A stretch of 46,302 bases of DNA, from positions 1 to 46,302 of the forward strand of contig JBCDGZ010000053.1 in assembly GCA_038750655.1 (NCBI GenBank). The letters run 5' to 3'. Numbering within the stretch: position 1 is the stretch's first letter; every line of letters begins with the position of its first letter. Made by a program: the position numbers and the translations under genes. This DNA comes from JBCDGZ01 sp038750655 (GTDB taxonomy: Bacteria > Bacteroidota > Bacteroidia > Chitinophagales > Saprospiraceae). Below, piece by piece: positions 1 through 8,730 of this stretch. A model generated the notes under the pieces. It was not told where the DNA came from, did not search any database, and saw only the letters and a program-made list of their open reading frames with translations.

Positions 1-1360
1 AGGTTAAAATAACATTTTCAATTACTCGAATAGTCATGCTGCTACTGCGCTGACAAACACCATTGCCCTTCACAAAGGTGATGGTAAAAGTACCGACCTC
101 ATTAGGTTCAAAAAAGAACTGCCCACCGTTATTTACGATATGCTCGCCCTGCCATTGTCCCCCATCCGTATTGGCACCGAGCAGGATGGGAGTAGAGCCC
201 TCACAGACGGTAGTATCCTGGGCAGGGCGGAGGATAGTCACGGGCACTGCCGGAGCAATAGTAAAAGTATCGGGCTGGCTTTGGTAGCCACACTCATTGT
301 CCAGCTCCGCTAAGATGATATGCTGGCCGTCGTTCAGTTCAATAGGAAAATTAGCGTTGGGAACCGTAGTACCGTTCACCGTGTACACTGCATCAGCCAA
401 AAGAGGTTGTGGGGTGTATTGAATACTGACGCAGGTATCGGGCATTTCCTCCAAAGTCAAGATCACATTTTCTATCACCCGAATGGTCGCCGTACCGCTG
501 CGTTGACAAAGGCCATTTCCCTTCACATAAGTCAGCGTAAATATCCCTACCTCAGTGGGCGTAAAGAAAAACTGCCCATTCACCGTACTAATATGCTGCC
601 CCTGCCATTGCCCTTCCTCTACATTCGCCGCCAGCGCAATTCGAGTCGTCCCTTCACAAACCACCGTATCTTGCGTGGGTAAAGTAACCAATACATCGGT
701 TGGTGGCGCAATGTTGAACGTATCCGCCACCGTTTGATCACCACATTCATTACTTAATTCCGCCGTAATAATATGCTCACCATTAGATAGATTGAGGGGA
801 AAATTGTTGTGCGAAATAATCGTCCCATTCACCGTATACACCACATTAGCCAACAGAGGCTGTGGCGTATAAGCGACGTCCACACAGGTATCCGGCATTG
901 CTTGCAATTCCAAGACTTCTTCTTCCACCACCATTACCGTAATCTCATCACTCCGCTCGCAGGGGCCATAGCCGCTTGCCACCCTTACGGTAAAAGTACC
1001 CACTTCAGTAGGGTAAAAATAAGTCGAAGGGCTATTGAGGGGGCGAATGTGATCCCCCATCCAACGGCCATCCATCGTATTGCTTAAGATCAAGAAGGAA
1101 TCTGAACCCACACAAACTGTAGTGTCAATGGTCGGTAGTAAAATGAGCACATCATCCGGCGGTGCAATACGAACGGTATCAAAAAGCTCCGTCGTATCGC
1201 AAGCATTTTGCAGAAAAGCGGAGATCGTATTTTCTCCATTCCCCAAAGTAATAGGAAAATTATTGGCAGGAATAATACTACCGTTGACCGTATAAATCGC
1301 TCCATCCACTAAAGGATCGGGCGTGTAGGAAAATTGCTCACAAGTATCCGGTAGTGGGGT
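1..1360 (-). repeat. Tandem ~150-residue Ig-like repeats inside the edge gene
   Basis: Translated units begin with PDTC near 1350, 898 and 447, a spacing of about 450 bases. Each contains a YTVNG strand, an NxFPI strand, a Cys in a (T/N)xCG or NACD context, then DTxVCxG, a GxWxG segment and an FxPxEVGxFT strand. The sequence at position 1-20 matches the end of the unit at about 453-470, so another unit probably continues outside the window. Confidence 0.8.
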
Positions 1361-2326
1361 CAGACTCAGTAAATCTGCGTCAATGACCTCAAAAAACAAG
1401 GTATCACTATCGGTTTTATCACACTGGTTCCGTACCGTCAGCACCACCATTACCGGATTCTCCTCCGCTGAAGTAAACTTAATCGTAGGATCGGGGCTAT
1501 TGGGGCTGGTCACCCACAACGTACTGCTGCTTCCAGGGGTGCTCCATTCATAAATATCGACATTTTCGGAATTGCTTCCCTGCAAGCCCACATTGCCCCC
1601 ACCTCCAAGGCAGACCACGTAAGGGCTCATATTATTCTGCGTCCCCCAGATCACCTCTGCCCTGGCCTCCGGCAGCGGCAGGACCACCAGTGGACGAGTC
1701 AGGCTACCCTCCCCGCAAGGATTGCGAACCGTCAGGCTAATGGAGTCGATCCCATCCTGCGTATACGTAAATTGATCCGGGGCAATCTGAATGCCGAAGT
1801 TCGAAGACCACTCCGGGCCAGAAAGCTGCTCCTCGGGGCAAGAATCGTGTGTTAAAGTGATGGTATCCCCCACACAGATGGTATCCGATTCCAGTGTAAA
1901 GCGGGCCTGCGGGCAATTGCGAAAAACGATTCTGGAACCATTAAACAATGGATCAGGCGTACCCGCCTCATAAGTGTCCAAATCAATTCTGAAGGTTTTT
2001 GAGAAGGTACAGGTTTTGTAAAAATCTTTTAAGTTGTAGACATGAAATTGCTCACCGGGCATCATGCTACCGGGCACCGTTTGCAGAGGCGAATCATCTC
2101 CCCAATCAATAATAAAACTATCAATTTGCCCTGTAAAGTTAGAGTCTACCTCAATGAGGACACAAAGTTCATAAATAGTATCATTGATAGTCGTCAAACA
2201 AACGAACTGGCTATCGCAGGGTGTGATGGTAGGCGGCTCATTTTGGCTAAACAAGCTGGTACTACAAAGCAAGAGCACTACAGCGATCTGTAGGTTTTTA
2301 AAAAGCATTCGGAGCGTTTTGTTCAT
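1..2326 (-). CDS. Large exported repeat protein, N-terminal part (runs off the left edge)
   Basis: Reading the minus strand from an ATG at 2326 gives an open frame without a stop to position 1, about 775 residues; the C-terminus lies outside the window. The first residues (MNKTLRML, then a hydrophobic stretch ending near LFSQ) form a signal peptide. A PKD-like segment with a DWGDDSP motif follows near residue 75, then a section rich in Cys and Asp-Thr, then at least two complete ~150-residue repeats and most of a third, each opening with PDTC and containing YTVNG and a later TVCxG. The architecture resembles Ig-like/PKD surface proteins of Saprospiraceae that end in a T9SS sorting domain, but that end cannot be seen here. 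An in-frame ATG at 2338 is an alternative start. It is probably extracellular and adhesive or structural; no enzymatic motif was seen. Confidence 0.85.
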   Translation of the reverse strand, partial: MNKTLRMLFKNLQIAVVLLLCSTSLFSQNEPPTITPCDSQFVCLTTINDTIYELCVLIEVDSNFTGQIDSFIIDWGDDSPLQTVPGSMMPGEQFHVYNLKDFYKTCTFSKTFRIDLDTYEAGTPDPLFNGSRIVFRNCPQARFTLESDTICVGDTITLTHDSCPEEQLSGPEWSSNFGIQIAPDQFTYTQDGIDSISLTVRNPCGEGSLTRPLVVLPLPEARAEVIWGTQNNMSPYVVCLGGGGNVGLQGSNSENVDIYEWSTPGSSSTLWVTSPNSPDPTIKFTSAEENPVMVVLTVRNQCDKTDSDTLFFEVIDADLLSLTPLPDTCEQFSYTPDPLVDGAIYTVNGSIIPANNFPITLGNGENTISAFLQNACDTTELFDTVRIAPPDDVLILLPTIDTTVCVGSDSFLILSNTMDGRWMGDHIRPLNSPSTYFYPTEVGTFTVRVASGYGPCERSDEITVMVVEEEVLELQAMPDTCVDVAYTPQPLLANVVYTVNGTIISHNNFPLNLSNGEHIITAELSNECGDQTVADTFNIAPPTDVLVTLPTQDTVVCEGTTRIALAANVEEGQWQGQHISTVNGQFFFTPTEVGIFTLTYVKGNGLCQRSGTATIRVIENVILTLEEMPDTCVSIQYTPQPLLADAVYTVNGTTVPNANFPIELNDGQHIILAELDNECGYQSQPDTFTIAPAVPVTILRPAQDTTVCEGSTPILLGANTDGGQWQGEHIVNNGGQFFFEPNEVGTFTITFVKGNGVCQRSSSMTIRVIENVILT

Positions 2327-2576
2327 AAATTTGATCATATGCTTTAGGAAAACCGGAAACTTATGCACACTCAGGAAGGATTGTAAATCCTCACAAATAG
2401 AAAACGTTTCAGGGCACAGGCTGTCCAGATGATTATTGTTAAAATCATGTTATTTATTCCCTTCCTTTTCGTGTTTTGTTAGAAGGGAGATGGCCCTGTA
2501 GTCGTAAATTCTAATTTCGGATTGACATTTTACTTTACAAACGAAAAGCAAAATTAGTTCTCCAAGAGGAATGATC

Positions 2577-3128
2577 TTAACCTTTTTTTACCAAAGAGTA
2601 GACCGCCCGATCCCAATAACGCCCCCGATAATAGACGCTCTCTTTGAAATAGCCTTCGCGGGCGAAGCCCTGCCGCTCTAGTACGCGGACAGATTGGGTA
2701 TTCTTGGCGAGGAGGCTGCCTTCGATGGAGTGCAGGCCGAGTTGGTCGAAGCCGTAGTTGACAACGGCCCGCAGGGCCTCCGCCATGTAGCCCTGCCCTT
2801 GATAATCGGGGTGCAGCTCGTAGCCCACTTCGCCGCGATGATTGGCTGGGTCGAGGTGCCAAAGGCAGATGTTGCCGATAAGCCGGGGAGACGTAGGGGT
2901 GCAGATGGCCCAGAAAATCCATTCGTTATTGGCTATTCCGGCGAGGAGATTGGTGATGGTTTGCTGGATGGCCTGGATAGATTCAACCGCTTCGCGCTCT
3001 AGGTATTCGTTAATGTAAGGATTGGAGCGGATGTCGAAGAGGGCTTGATCATCTTCGGGGCGAGGGGCGCGCAGCAGTAGGCGATCGGTGGTGAGTGTGG
3101 GGAAGGGAGAAAAATTGAATGTGATCAT
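2577..3128 (-). CDS. GNAT family N-acetyltransferase (RimJ/RimL-like)
   Basis: 183 residues. It probably transfers an acetyl group from acetyl-CoA to an amine, either a protein N-terminus or a small molecule. The N-terminal TDRLLLRAPRPEDDQAL is the usual opening of Acetyltransf_3 proteins; GEVGYELHPDYQGQGYMAEAL is the beta4/motif A region with the Q-x-x-G-x-G/A pyrophosphate-binding loop (QGQGYM); NTQSVRVLERQGF is the typical motif B. The length is complete for the family. It lies 11 bases downstream of the methyltransferase gene on the same strand, so the two are probably co-transcribed. The substrate cannot be told from sequence; RimJ-type ribosomal protein acetylation or antibiotic/metabolite acetylation are both possible. 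Confidence 0.9.
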   Translation of the reverse strand: MITFNFSPFPTLTTDRLLLRAPRPEDDQALFDIRSNPYINEYLEREAVESIQAIQQTITNLLAGIANNEWIFWAICTPTSPRLIGNICLWHLDPANHRGEVGYELHPDYQGQGYMAEALRAVVNYGFDQLGLHSIEGSLLAKNTQSVRVLERQGFAREGYFKESVYYRGRYWDRAVYSLVKKG

Positions 3129-3139
3129 ATTTTTTGAGT

Positions 3140-3934
3140 TTAAGGCTCCTCCTGCGCTACCAAAAATAAATAATCCCCCTCTTCATTCTCGTACTGCTTC
3201 ATGATCTCCTCAATTTCTCCGGAGTCCATATCTGCCCGCATACGCGCTAGGCCGGGCTCCACCTCTTCCGTTTGAGTCGCACCAGAAAAAAAGGAAATGC
3301 CTTGACGAATCTTGGGATCAAAATAGCGTTGTGGATCATACTTGCCGGAATAGAGAAAGAGGTCCTGTAAATCGGGCTGAACGAAGTATTTCTCCTGAGC
3401 GACGATCCTCAATCCAGCCTTGTGCATGCTCTCTTCGATCTCCGCAAGAGGGATGGTTTCTTGGATCGCATCTTTGAACATTTGGGGGAAATAGTGATTG
3501 AGCCAATAGCCGCTCATCTGCTCTGGAGTGAAGCCGAAAAGGACAAAGCGTCCCTCCGGGTGCAGCACCCGGCGCAATTCTTTGAAGCCCCGAGTCAGGT
3601 CGTTCCAGTGGTGGAGCGTCAAGGTGGCGACGATGCCGTCGACGGAGTTGTCTGGGAGGGGGAGGGCTTCGACGTGGCCTTTACGCCAATCAACGGCCTC
3701 GCTGCGACCGCGGGCGACGCTCAGCATCCGATCCGAAGGGTCGACGCCGATCATCTGTAGGCCGCGCTGGCTAAGGCCGATGGTGTAGTTGCCGGTTCCG
3801 GCACCAACATCGAGGTAGCGCCCGCCAGGGCGAACTTGTAATAAGTAGTGAAGGCGCTCTAGCAGATAGGGATCTGCACGACGGGTATTGTTGTATCCTC
3901 GGCCTAGGGTATCGTATTTTTCTTGCATAAGCAT
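3140..3934 (-). CDS. Class I SAM-dependent methyltransferase
   Basis: 264 residues from the ATG at 3934 (MLMQEKYD). The frame stays open to an ATG at 3973, but those 13 extra residues are hydrophobic and precede the usual family opening YDTLGRGYNNTRRADP, so the shorter start is preferred. Motif I is LDVGAGTGNYT (SAM-binding GxGxG), followed by the acidic residue in IGVDPS, then VDGIVATLTLHHW as motif post-I/II and LRRVLHPEGRFVLF as motif III. This is the Methyltransf_11 fold seen in UbiE-like small-molecule methyltransferases. The C-terminal ~100 residues do not point to a substrate. It sits between a membrane-protein gene (upstream) and a GNAT gene (downstream) on the same strand with short gaps, suggesting one transcript. 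Confidence 0.9.
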   Translation of the reverse strand: MLMQEKYDTLGRGYNNTRRADPYLLERLHYLLQVRPGGRYLDVGAGTGNYTIGLSQRGLQMIGVDPSDRMLSVARGRSEAVDWRKGHVEALPLPDNSVDGIVATLTLHHWNDLTRGFKELRRVLHPEGRFVLFGFTPEQMSGYWLNHYFPQMFKDAIQETIPLAEIEESMHKAGLRIVAQEKYFVQPDLQDLFLYSGKYDPQRYFDPKIRQGISFFSGATQTEEVEPGLARMRADMDSGEIEEIMKQYENEEGDYLFLVAQEEP

Positions 3935-3982
3935 GGGGGTATATACAAGTAAAATACAACTTTTATAACACAATTGCAGCCG

Positions 3983-4660
3983 TCAAATTTGCGCATCGAG
4001 TACATCGTCAGTGTCTTCGTCTCTAATCTCGGTAAGCGTTTTTCTCAAAACAACCAAAAAAACAACCCAGGGCAACAAAAAGGCCAGCAAATAAAGGCCG
4101 CCGTAGCCCAGCCAAAAGTAGCCCATGCCTTCATCAGAAACATCAATTACCGCCTCTACAACAGTTTTCACCAGCAATAGGAACAGGACCAAAACGATCT
4201 GCCCCCAAATGTATAAAGCTTCAACTTGCTTCCACGATTTGTAAAGAAAACGATACCGACTGTCCATTTTACACAATTCCTGAATCGCCCGGCATAGCAG
4301 CACGATACCATAAATAATAAGCAGGCTGTAAATGGTACTGAAGGCTCCAAACCGGAATAGCTCCGTAGATTGAAAGCCGGAGACCATCAAGGCAATAATG
4401 ATCACGATAAGATTGATGGTGGACAATGATAGGGCCCAACGGAGATTTTTCGTAAAAGACAGGCTCGGTGTTAGTTGGGACAAACGGTACAATCCGTACA
4501 GATAAAGCAGCGCACACCCTAACTCCAGAACACTGAACGCAGGGCTGTTATCTACCCTAACTTTAAACACCATAGCAATGAAATAAGCGAACAGCTCAAA
4601 CATAGGGAGTAAGCTGGACCAAAAGATCAAATTCAAGGAGGAGCGCGCCTGTTTCAGCAT
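3983..4660 (-). CDS. Multi-pass membrane protein of unknown function
   Basis: 225 residues with about six hydrophobic helices (roughly residues 10-33, 42-60, 75-95, 108-125, 150-168 and 180-205), separated by short charged loops, and an acidic C-terminal tail (TEIRDEDTDDVLD). I do not recognise the family and see no catalytic or transport motif. It is the first gene of a minus-strand group with the methyltransferase and GNAT genes. The gap to the upstream T9SS cargo gene (stop at 4674) is only 13 bases, so read-through from that gene is possible. Confidence 0.75.
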   Translation of the reverse strand: MLKQARSSLNLIFWSSLLPMFELFAYFIAMVFKVRVDNSPAFSVLELGCALLYLYGLYRLSQLTPSLSFTKNLRWALSLSTINLIVIIIALMVSGFQSTELFRFGAFSTIYSLLIIYGIVLLCRAIQELCKMDSRYRFLYKSWKQVEALYIWGQIVLVLFLLLVKTVVEAVIDVSDEGMGYFWLGYGGLYLLAFLLPWVVFLVVLRKTLTEIRDEDTDDVLDAQI

Positions 4661-4673
4661 ATATCTTTCGTGT

Positions 4674-7481
4674 TTACTTGATTAACAAAACGTCAAGTAC
4701 GGCAAACTGTTCGCCGATCTGCACTTTCATCCAGTACACCCCAGGGGCATAGGTCGACAGGTCCACCTGGCTAGCCGACTGGCGCAGCAGGCGGTGCCCT
4801 AGCGCATTGTATACCTCGATCTGCCAATCGGGATAAGCCTCTAATCCCCGCAGCTCAAGCAGGCCAGTGGTAGGGTTGGGGAAGGCCTCGAAGTTGGGCA
4901 ATTGCTGCTCCTTTGTGCTGACGATAGGGAAGCGTTCCACGAGGGTATGTGAAGTGGTATTGGTGACAATGGCAGGGTTGAAATCGAAGAAAATATGCGC
5001 GGTATTTTCGGCAATGGTGTAGTCCTCCGTATCTGCCTTCGGCTGAATTTGGTAAGTGACAAAACCGTGGCTGGCCGGTTCATTAGAGAGACTGTCGGGC
5101 AGATAAATGTCATTGAAAACAAACTCGACGATGTGGCCCTCGCGGCGCACCTCCACCGGATGGCTGCTGTTGAGCACCTCAAAGCTCTCCATCTCAAAAG
5201 CAGTAGAGAGGGTATCGAGGATGGCTACGTTGATGGCCACATCGTTACCCGTATTTTGGAAACGAATGGTGTAGGTCATGGTGTCGCTGATCAGGACGTA
5301 GTTTTCGTCCAGATAGCCAAGGGGCATAGCCAGCTTATCGTTGGGATCGTAGGAGCAGCGCACAACGGATTCATAGTCGGTGTTGCGCTTGAGCGCTGAG
5401 TTACTGGATTCCCAGATGGCGCTGTAGCTGATTGGCTCGCCGGTGAAGGTCTCATCGGGCATTTGGATCAGTATCTTGGATTCAAAGAACTCGAAGGGCC
5501 CCAGGCTATCGCGCGACCAAGAGACGGTGTTGGCCGCTGGGTCAATAGCAGTCGGCGCAGGTGAAGCGCTGAGGAATGTACATTTGGGGTCGATCTGTAA
5601 GCTTAGGGTACCTGTCTCATGGAAGGTGCCCTTATTTTGAAATTGGAGGAAGAAATCTACATCGGTGTTACAACGAGTGGCATAGGAGACTAGAGAGATG
5701 AGGCCTTCATGCGCTTCGAAGCGGGGATAGATGCCGAAGTCATTTTGCAAGTTCTTTTCTTCTCCGGGGATAAAGTTATGAGTATAGCTAGCTGAATCAG
5801 AAGTTAGTATCCAATCGGGATCACCTACATAAGTTAGGGTATAAAGATTACCCTCATCTGCGAGTGCATAGAACTCGCCATTTTCATTGGTATAAATGAT
5901 TTCACCACTTGGCTGGAATTGGATTTTAATATTGCTTATTCCTACTTCATCGGCCTCTCTGCTGCCATTTTGATTGGTATCAAAATAAACAAAGCCAGCC
6001 AGTCCCAAGTCAGAACAAACCAGCTCATCTTGTGACTTGCAACCATCAGCATTTAAGTAGATCAAGACATTAACATCAGGGATGTTCAATACCCCACAAA
6101 TACTCTTGATGGCACAATCACTCAATTTCGTATTTTCTGCGATGATAACATCAAGGCTATTAGGAACCGTCTCCGAGATGTTGATACTAGAGGGATCAAC
6201 ATGCTCTAAGCCATCAATACTGATCAACTCATCATTTCGATCAATGCTAAGTTTCCCCTCTATTCGCCGCAAACTGTAAAGTGCATTAAGTTCCCTCAGA
6301 GAAGGGTTAATAGAAATTCTAAGCCTGGCACCAATAAAGGATAAATTGTTCAGCCCTTCAAGGCTGCGCAAGCCATCATTTTCGGTGATCACCAGATTTT
6401 GTTCCACCTCATCAAGCTGACTCAAAAACTGTAAGTCTGGCAGTAGCTCATTACTTTCAATATATAAATTTCCCTCAATCCTTTGCAAATTACCAAACCC
6501 CTGAATGTCTATCAGGTCTCTATTCCATTTAAGAGAAAATCGGTTGCCAATACTCTGCAGGGAATCAAATCCAGCGACTCGGTCAAAGAAATTATTTTCA
6601 AAGATAAGCTCCTTTTCTAGTTTGGGAAGCCGTTGGAAAGCACTGAAGAAAGGAGCATTACTTGAGGTCATAAGAATGTAATTTCCCACACTATCCAGTG
6701 CATTGAACATAGAAAGGCTATCCACACTCTCTAAGTTTATCAATTCCATAAAATCACCAATATGCTCCAGCTTCGCAAATTGATTTTGCGCTCGCAACAT
6801 CAAATTACGGATAAAAAAACTTTCTCCTACGTAGACCAGATTTTCCAGACCGTCTAGAGTAGCATTCCAACCATCGATTCTCAGATTTCCGTTGACAGAG
6901 TCCAGCTGTTCAAAAGCAGTCAATTGGGTCATAATGGGAGCACTAACACTCAGCTCCCCTCCTAGCTTACGAAGTTGGTTAAAGCCAATAACACTTTCTA
7001 AAGCATCATTAAAAACAATAAAAATATCGTTGGCGATCTGTAGATTTTGAAACCCATTAATCGTCTTTAAACTATCGTTACGATTAATCAATAGCGTCTC
7101 GCCAATTTCTGTAATCCCCGCCAGAGCACCTAAGTCATTAAGAAAACTGTTATTAGAGATTTGCAGGTCACCCTCGACCGCCTCCAGGTTATGTAGGCCA
7201 TCCAGATCAGAGATACGGGTCCTTGATATGAGCAAATCCCCCTTCACTATTTTGATAGAATAGAGGCTGTCCAGATGATCAATACTAGACTGATTTTGCG
7301 GCTGGATAAGTAACTCTCCCTCAATCACAGAACAGTCCGGGTATAGGATACGGAAAGAATCGACTTCACTTTGTGAGGAAAGTATAATACCATCAGGCAG
7401 ACAATTTTGTCCCCAGCAAGTAATAGCAAAGCATAGGAAAAATAGGCACAGAACGGTGGTTCTCATAACTTCATTTTTCAC
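4674..7481 (-). CDS. T9SS cargo with LRR-like repeats, SdrD-B-like and DUF11-like domains
   Basis: 935 residues. A signal peptide spans about residues 1-25, ending in CWGQ; an internal ATG at residue 6 (MRTTVL) is a possible start. Residues ~45-450 hold a long series of ~22-24 residue units of the form L..LD.L..I.G.L.I..N, resembling receptor L-domain/LRR solenoids. Near 487 a segment GFVYFDTNQNGSREADE resembles the SdrD B-like calcium-binding fold. From ~709 the SYDPNDKLA motif opens a DUF11/DUF7619-like beta domain common in Bacteroidota surface proteins. The last ~75 residues (FPNPTTG, YNALG, PGVYWMKV) are a T9SS type A sorting domain. The product is thus probably exported through the outer membrane and anchored or released. 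The solenoid suggests binding; no enzyme is apparent. The gene is more AT-rich in its 5' half than its neighbours. Confidence 0.9.
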   Translation of the reverse strand: MKNEVMRTTVLCLFFLCFAITCWGQNCLPDGIILSSQSEVDSFRILYPDCSVIEGELLIQPQNQSSIDHLDSLYSIKIVKGDLLISRTRISDLDGLHNLEAVEGDLQISNNSFLNDLGALAGITEIGETLLINRNDSLKTINGFQNLQIANDIFIVFNDALESVIGFNQLRKLGGELSVSAPIMTQLTAFEQLDSVNGNLRIDGWNATLDGLENLVYVGESFFIRNLMLRAQNQFAKLEHIGDFMELINLESVDSLSMFNALDSVGNYILMTSSNAPFFSAFQRLPKLEKELIFENNFFDRVAGFDSLQSIGNRFSLKWNRDLIDIQGFGNLQRIEGNLYIESNELLPDLQFLSQLDEVEQNLVITENDGLRSLEGLNNLSFIGARLRISINPSLRELNALYSLRRIEGKLSIDRNDELISIDGLEHVDPSSINISETVPNSLDVIIAENTKLSDCAIKSICGVLNIPDVNVLIYLNADGCKSQDELVCSDLGLAGFVYFDTNQNGSREADEVGISNIKIQFQPSGEIIYTNENGEFYALADEGNLYTLTYVGDPDWILTSDSASYTHNFIPGEEKNLQNDFGIYPRFEAHEGLISLVSYATRCNTDVDFFLQFQNKGTFHETGTLSLQIDPKCTFLSASPAPTAIDPAANTVSWSRDSLGPFEFFESKILIQMPDETFTGEPISYSAIWESSNSALKRNTDYESVVRCSYDPNDKLAMPLGYLDENYVLISDTMTYTIRFQNTGNDVAINVAILDTLSTAFEMESFEVLNSSHPVEVRREGHIVEFVFNDIYLPDSLSNEPASHGFVTYQIQPKADTEDYTIAENTAHIFFDFNPAIVTNTTSHTLVERFPIVSTKEQQLPNFEAFPNPTTGLLELRGLEAYPDWQIEVYNALGHRLLRQSASQVDLSTYAPGVYWMKVQIGEQFAVLDVLLIK

Positions 7482-7526
7482 AAAAATACAGCTTATTCTA
7501 CATCAGTTCAACCAAATCTGATGCCA

Positions 7527-8684
7527 CTACGCTGAAAGATGAGCAATCAGGCGCTGCATAAAGGCCATTCCCTGCTCCAACTGCGTCGCCGCAATAAACT
7601 CATTGGCGCGATGGGCCTGCGCGATGTCGCCCGGCCCGCAAATCACCGCCTCAAAGCCCGCCTCGGCAAACTGGCCCGCCTCCGCCGCAAAGGCTACCGT
7701 CCCCAGATCAGCGCGGCCGCTCAGCGCCTTGATCAGCGGAACGATCGACTGCGTCTCCGGCGTATCCAGCGGCGGTACATCGGGGTGAAAATGCTCGGTC
7801 TCGATCCGAAAATCAGGAAAACGCTTACGACATTCGGCCTCCACCGCCCGACAGTGGGCATCAAACTCAGCGCGAATCTCCGCCCCCCGGTTAGCCGGAA
7901 TCACCCGCACATCCCAGTAGAAACTGGCTGAATCGGAGATCACATTCGGCGCAATGCCGCTGCGCTCAAACACCCCGCAGTGAATCGAGGTATGAGGCGG
8001 CGTAAAACGCTCATCGATATGCCCCTCAGCAATCAAACGGTTCATCTTCTCCTCCAACCAAAGGACCAAGCGCGCCGCTTCGCTAATCGCACTGACCTCC
8101 GTCCGAACCCGGCTGCTGTGCCCCGCCGAACCATTGACCCGAGTCTTATAAATCACAATCCCCTTCTGCCCCACAATCGGCTGCATCATGGACGGCTCGC
8201 CGATGATGGCGTAACGGGGGCGCTCCTCGTAGGTGGCTTTGATATGGGCCGCCAGTTCCGGCGCAGCCAGACAGCCAATTTCCTCATCATAAGAAAAGGC
8301 AAAGTAAATTGGCCGCTTCAAATCCGCCGCCACCATATCCGGCAATGCGGCCAGGCAACAGGCCAAAAAGCCCTTCATATCACAAGAACCTCGGCCGTAC
8401 CAGCGGCCGTCGCCACCATCGGTCAGCACAAAAGGATCGGTCGTCCAGGGCTGCCCCTCGACCGGCACGACATCCATATGCCCAGAAAGAATCACCCCTT
8501 CATCTACCGCCGGGCCGATCCGGCAATGGATGGATCGCTTGCTGCCGTCTTCGTTGGGCACATTGGTGAAAGCCACTCCATGCTCCCGGAGGTATCCTTC
8601 AATCCATTCGGCAATGGAAATATTACTTTGTCCGCCCAAAACGGGAAAGGCAATGAGTTGTTGGAGGATTTCAGTTACGGTCAT
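7527..8684 (-). CDS. argE: M20 family metallo-deacylase, acetylornithine deacetylase (ArgE)-like
   Basis: 385 residues from the ATG at 8684 (MTVTEIL); upstream in-frame codons would add an implausible basic leader overlapping the preceding gene. E. coli ArgE has nearly this length. Zinc-site residues are visible: H69 and D71 in GHMDVVP, D102 in GRGSCDMKG, the Glu pair at about 134-135 in YDEEIG, and a late His in AQAHRANEF. The GSAGHSS segment belongs to the dimerisation/lid domain. The family hydrolyses N-acyl amino acids, with N-acetylornithine to ornithine the classic reaction in the cytoplasm. The start lies 46 bases after the stop of a YfcC-type transporter gene, and no other arginine gene is nearby, so a role in scavenging acyl-amino acids or dipeptides is as likely as arginine synthesis. 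The gene symbol is therefore tentative. Confidence 0.85.
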   Translation of the reverse strand: MTVTEILQQLIAFPVLGGQSNISIAEWIEGYLREHGVAFTNVPNEDGSKRSIHCRIGPAVDEGVILSGHMDVVPVEGQPWTTDPFVLTDGGDGRWYGRGSCDMKGFLACCLAALPDMVAADLKRPIYFAFSYDEEIGCLAAPELAAHIKATYEERPRYAIIGEPSMMQPIVGQKGIVIYKTRVNGSAGHSSRVRTEVSAISEAARLVLWLEEKMNRLIAEGHIDERFTPPHTSIHCGVFERSGIAPNVISDSASFYWDVRVIPANRGAEIRAEFDAHCRAVEAECRKRFPDFRIETEHFHPDVPPLDTPETQSIVPLIKALSGRADLGTVAFAAEAGQFAEAGFEAVICGPGDIAQAHRANEFIAATQLEQGMAFMQRLIAHLSA

Positions 8685-8730
8685 TTTATGTTTTTTAAAG
8701 CTTCGACAAATGCTGTACCTCATCGTATTG

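Noticed and set aside
2549..2556. TAATTTTG as a minus-strand promoter for the edge gene
   Set aside because: It fits TAnnTTTG, but there is no -33 element at the right distance and it is over 200 bases from the start codon.
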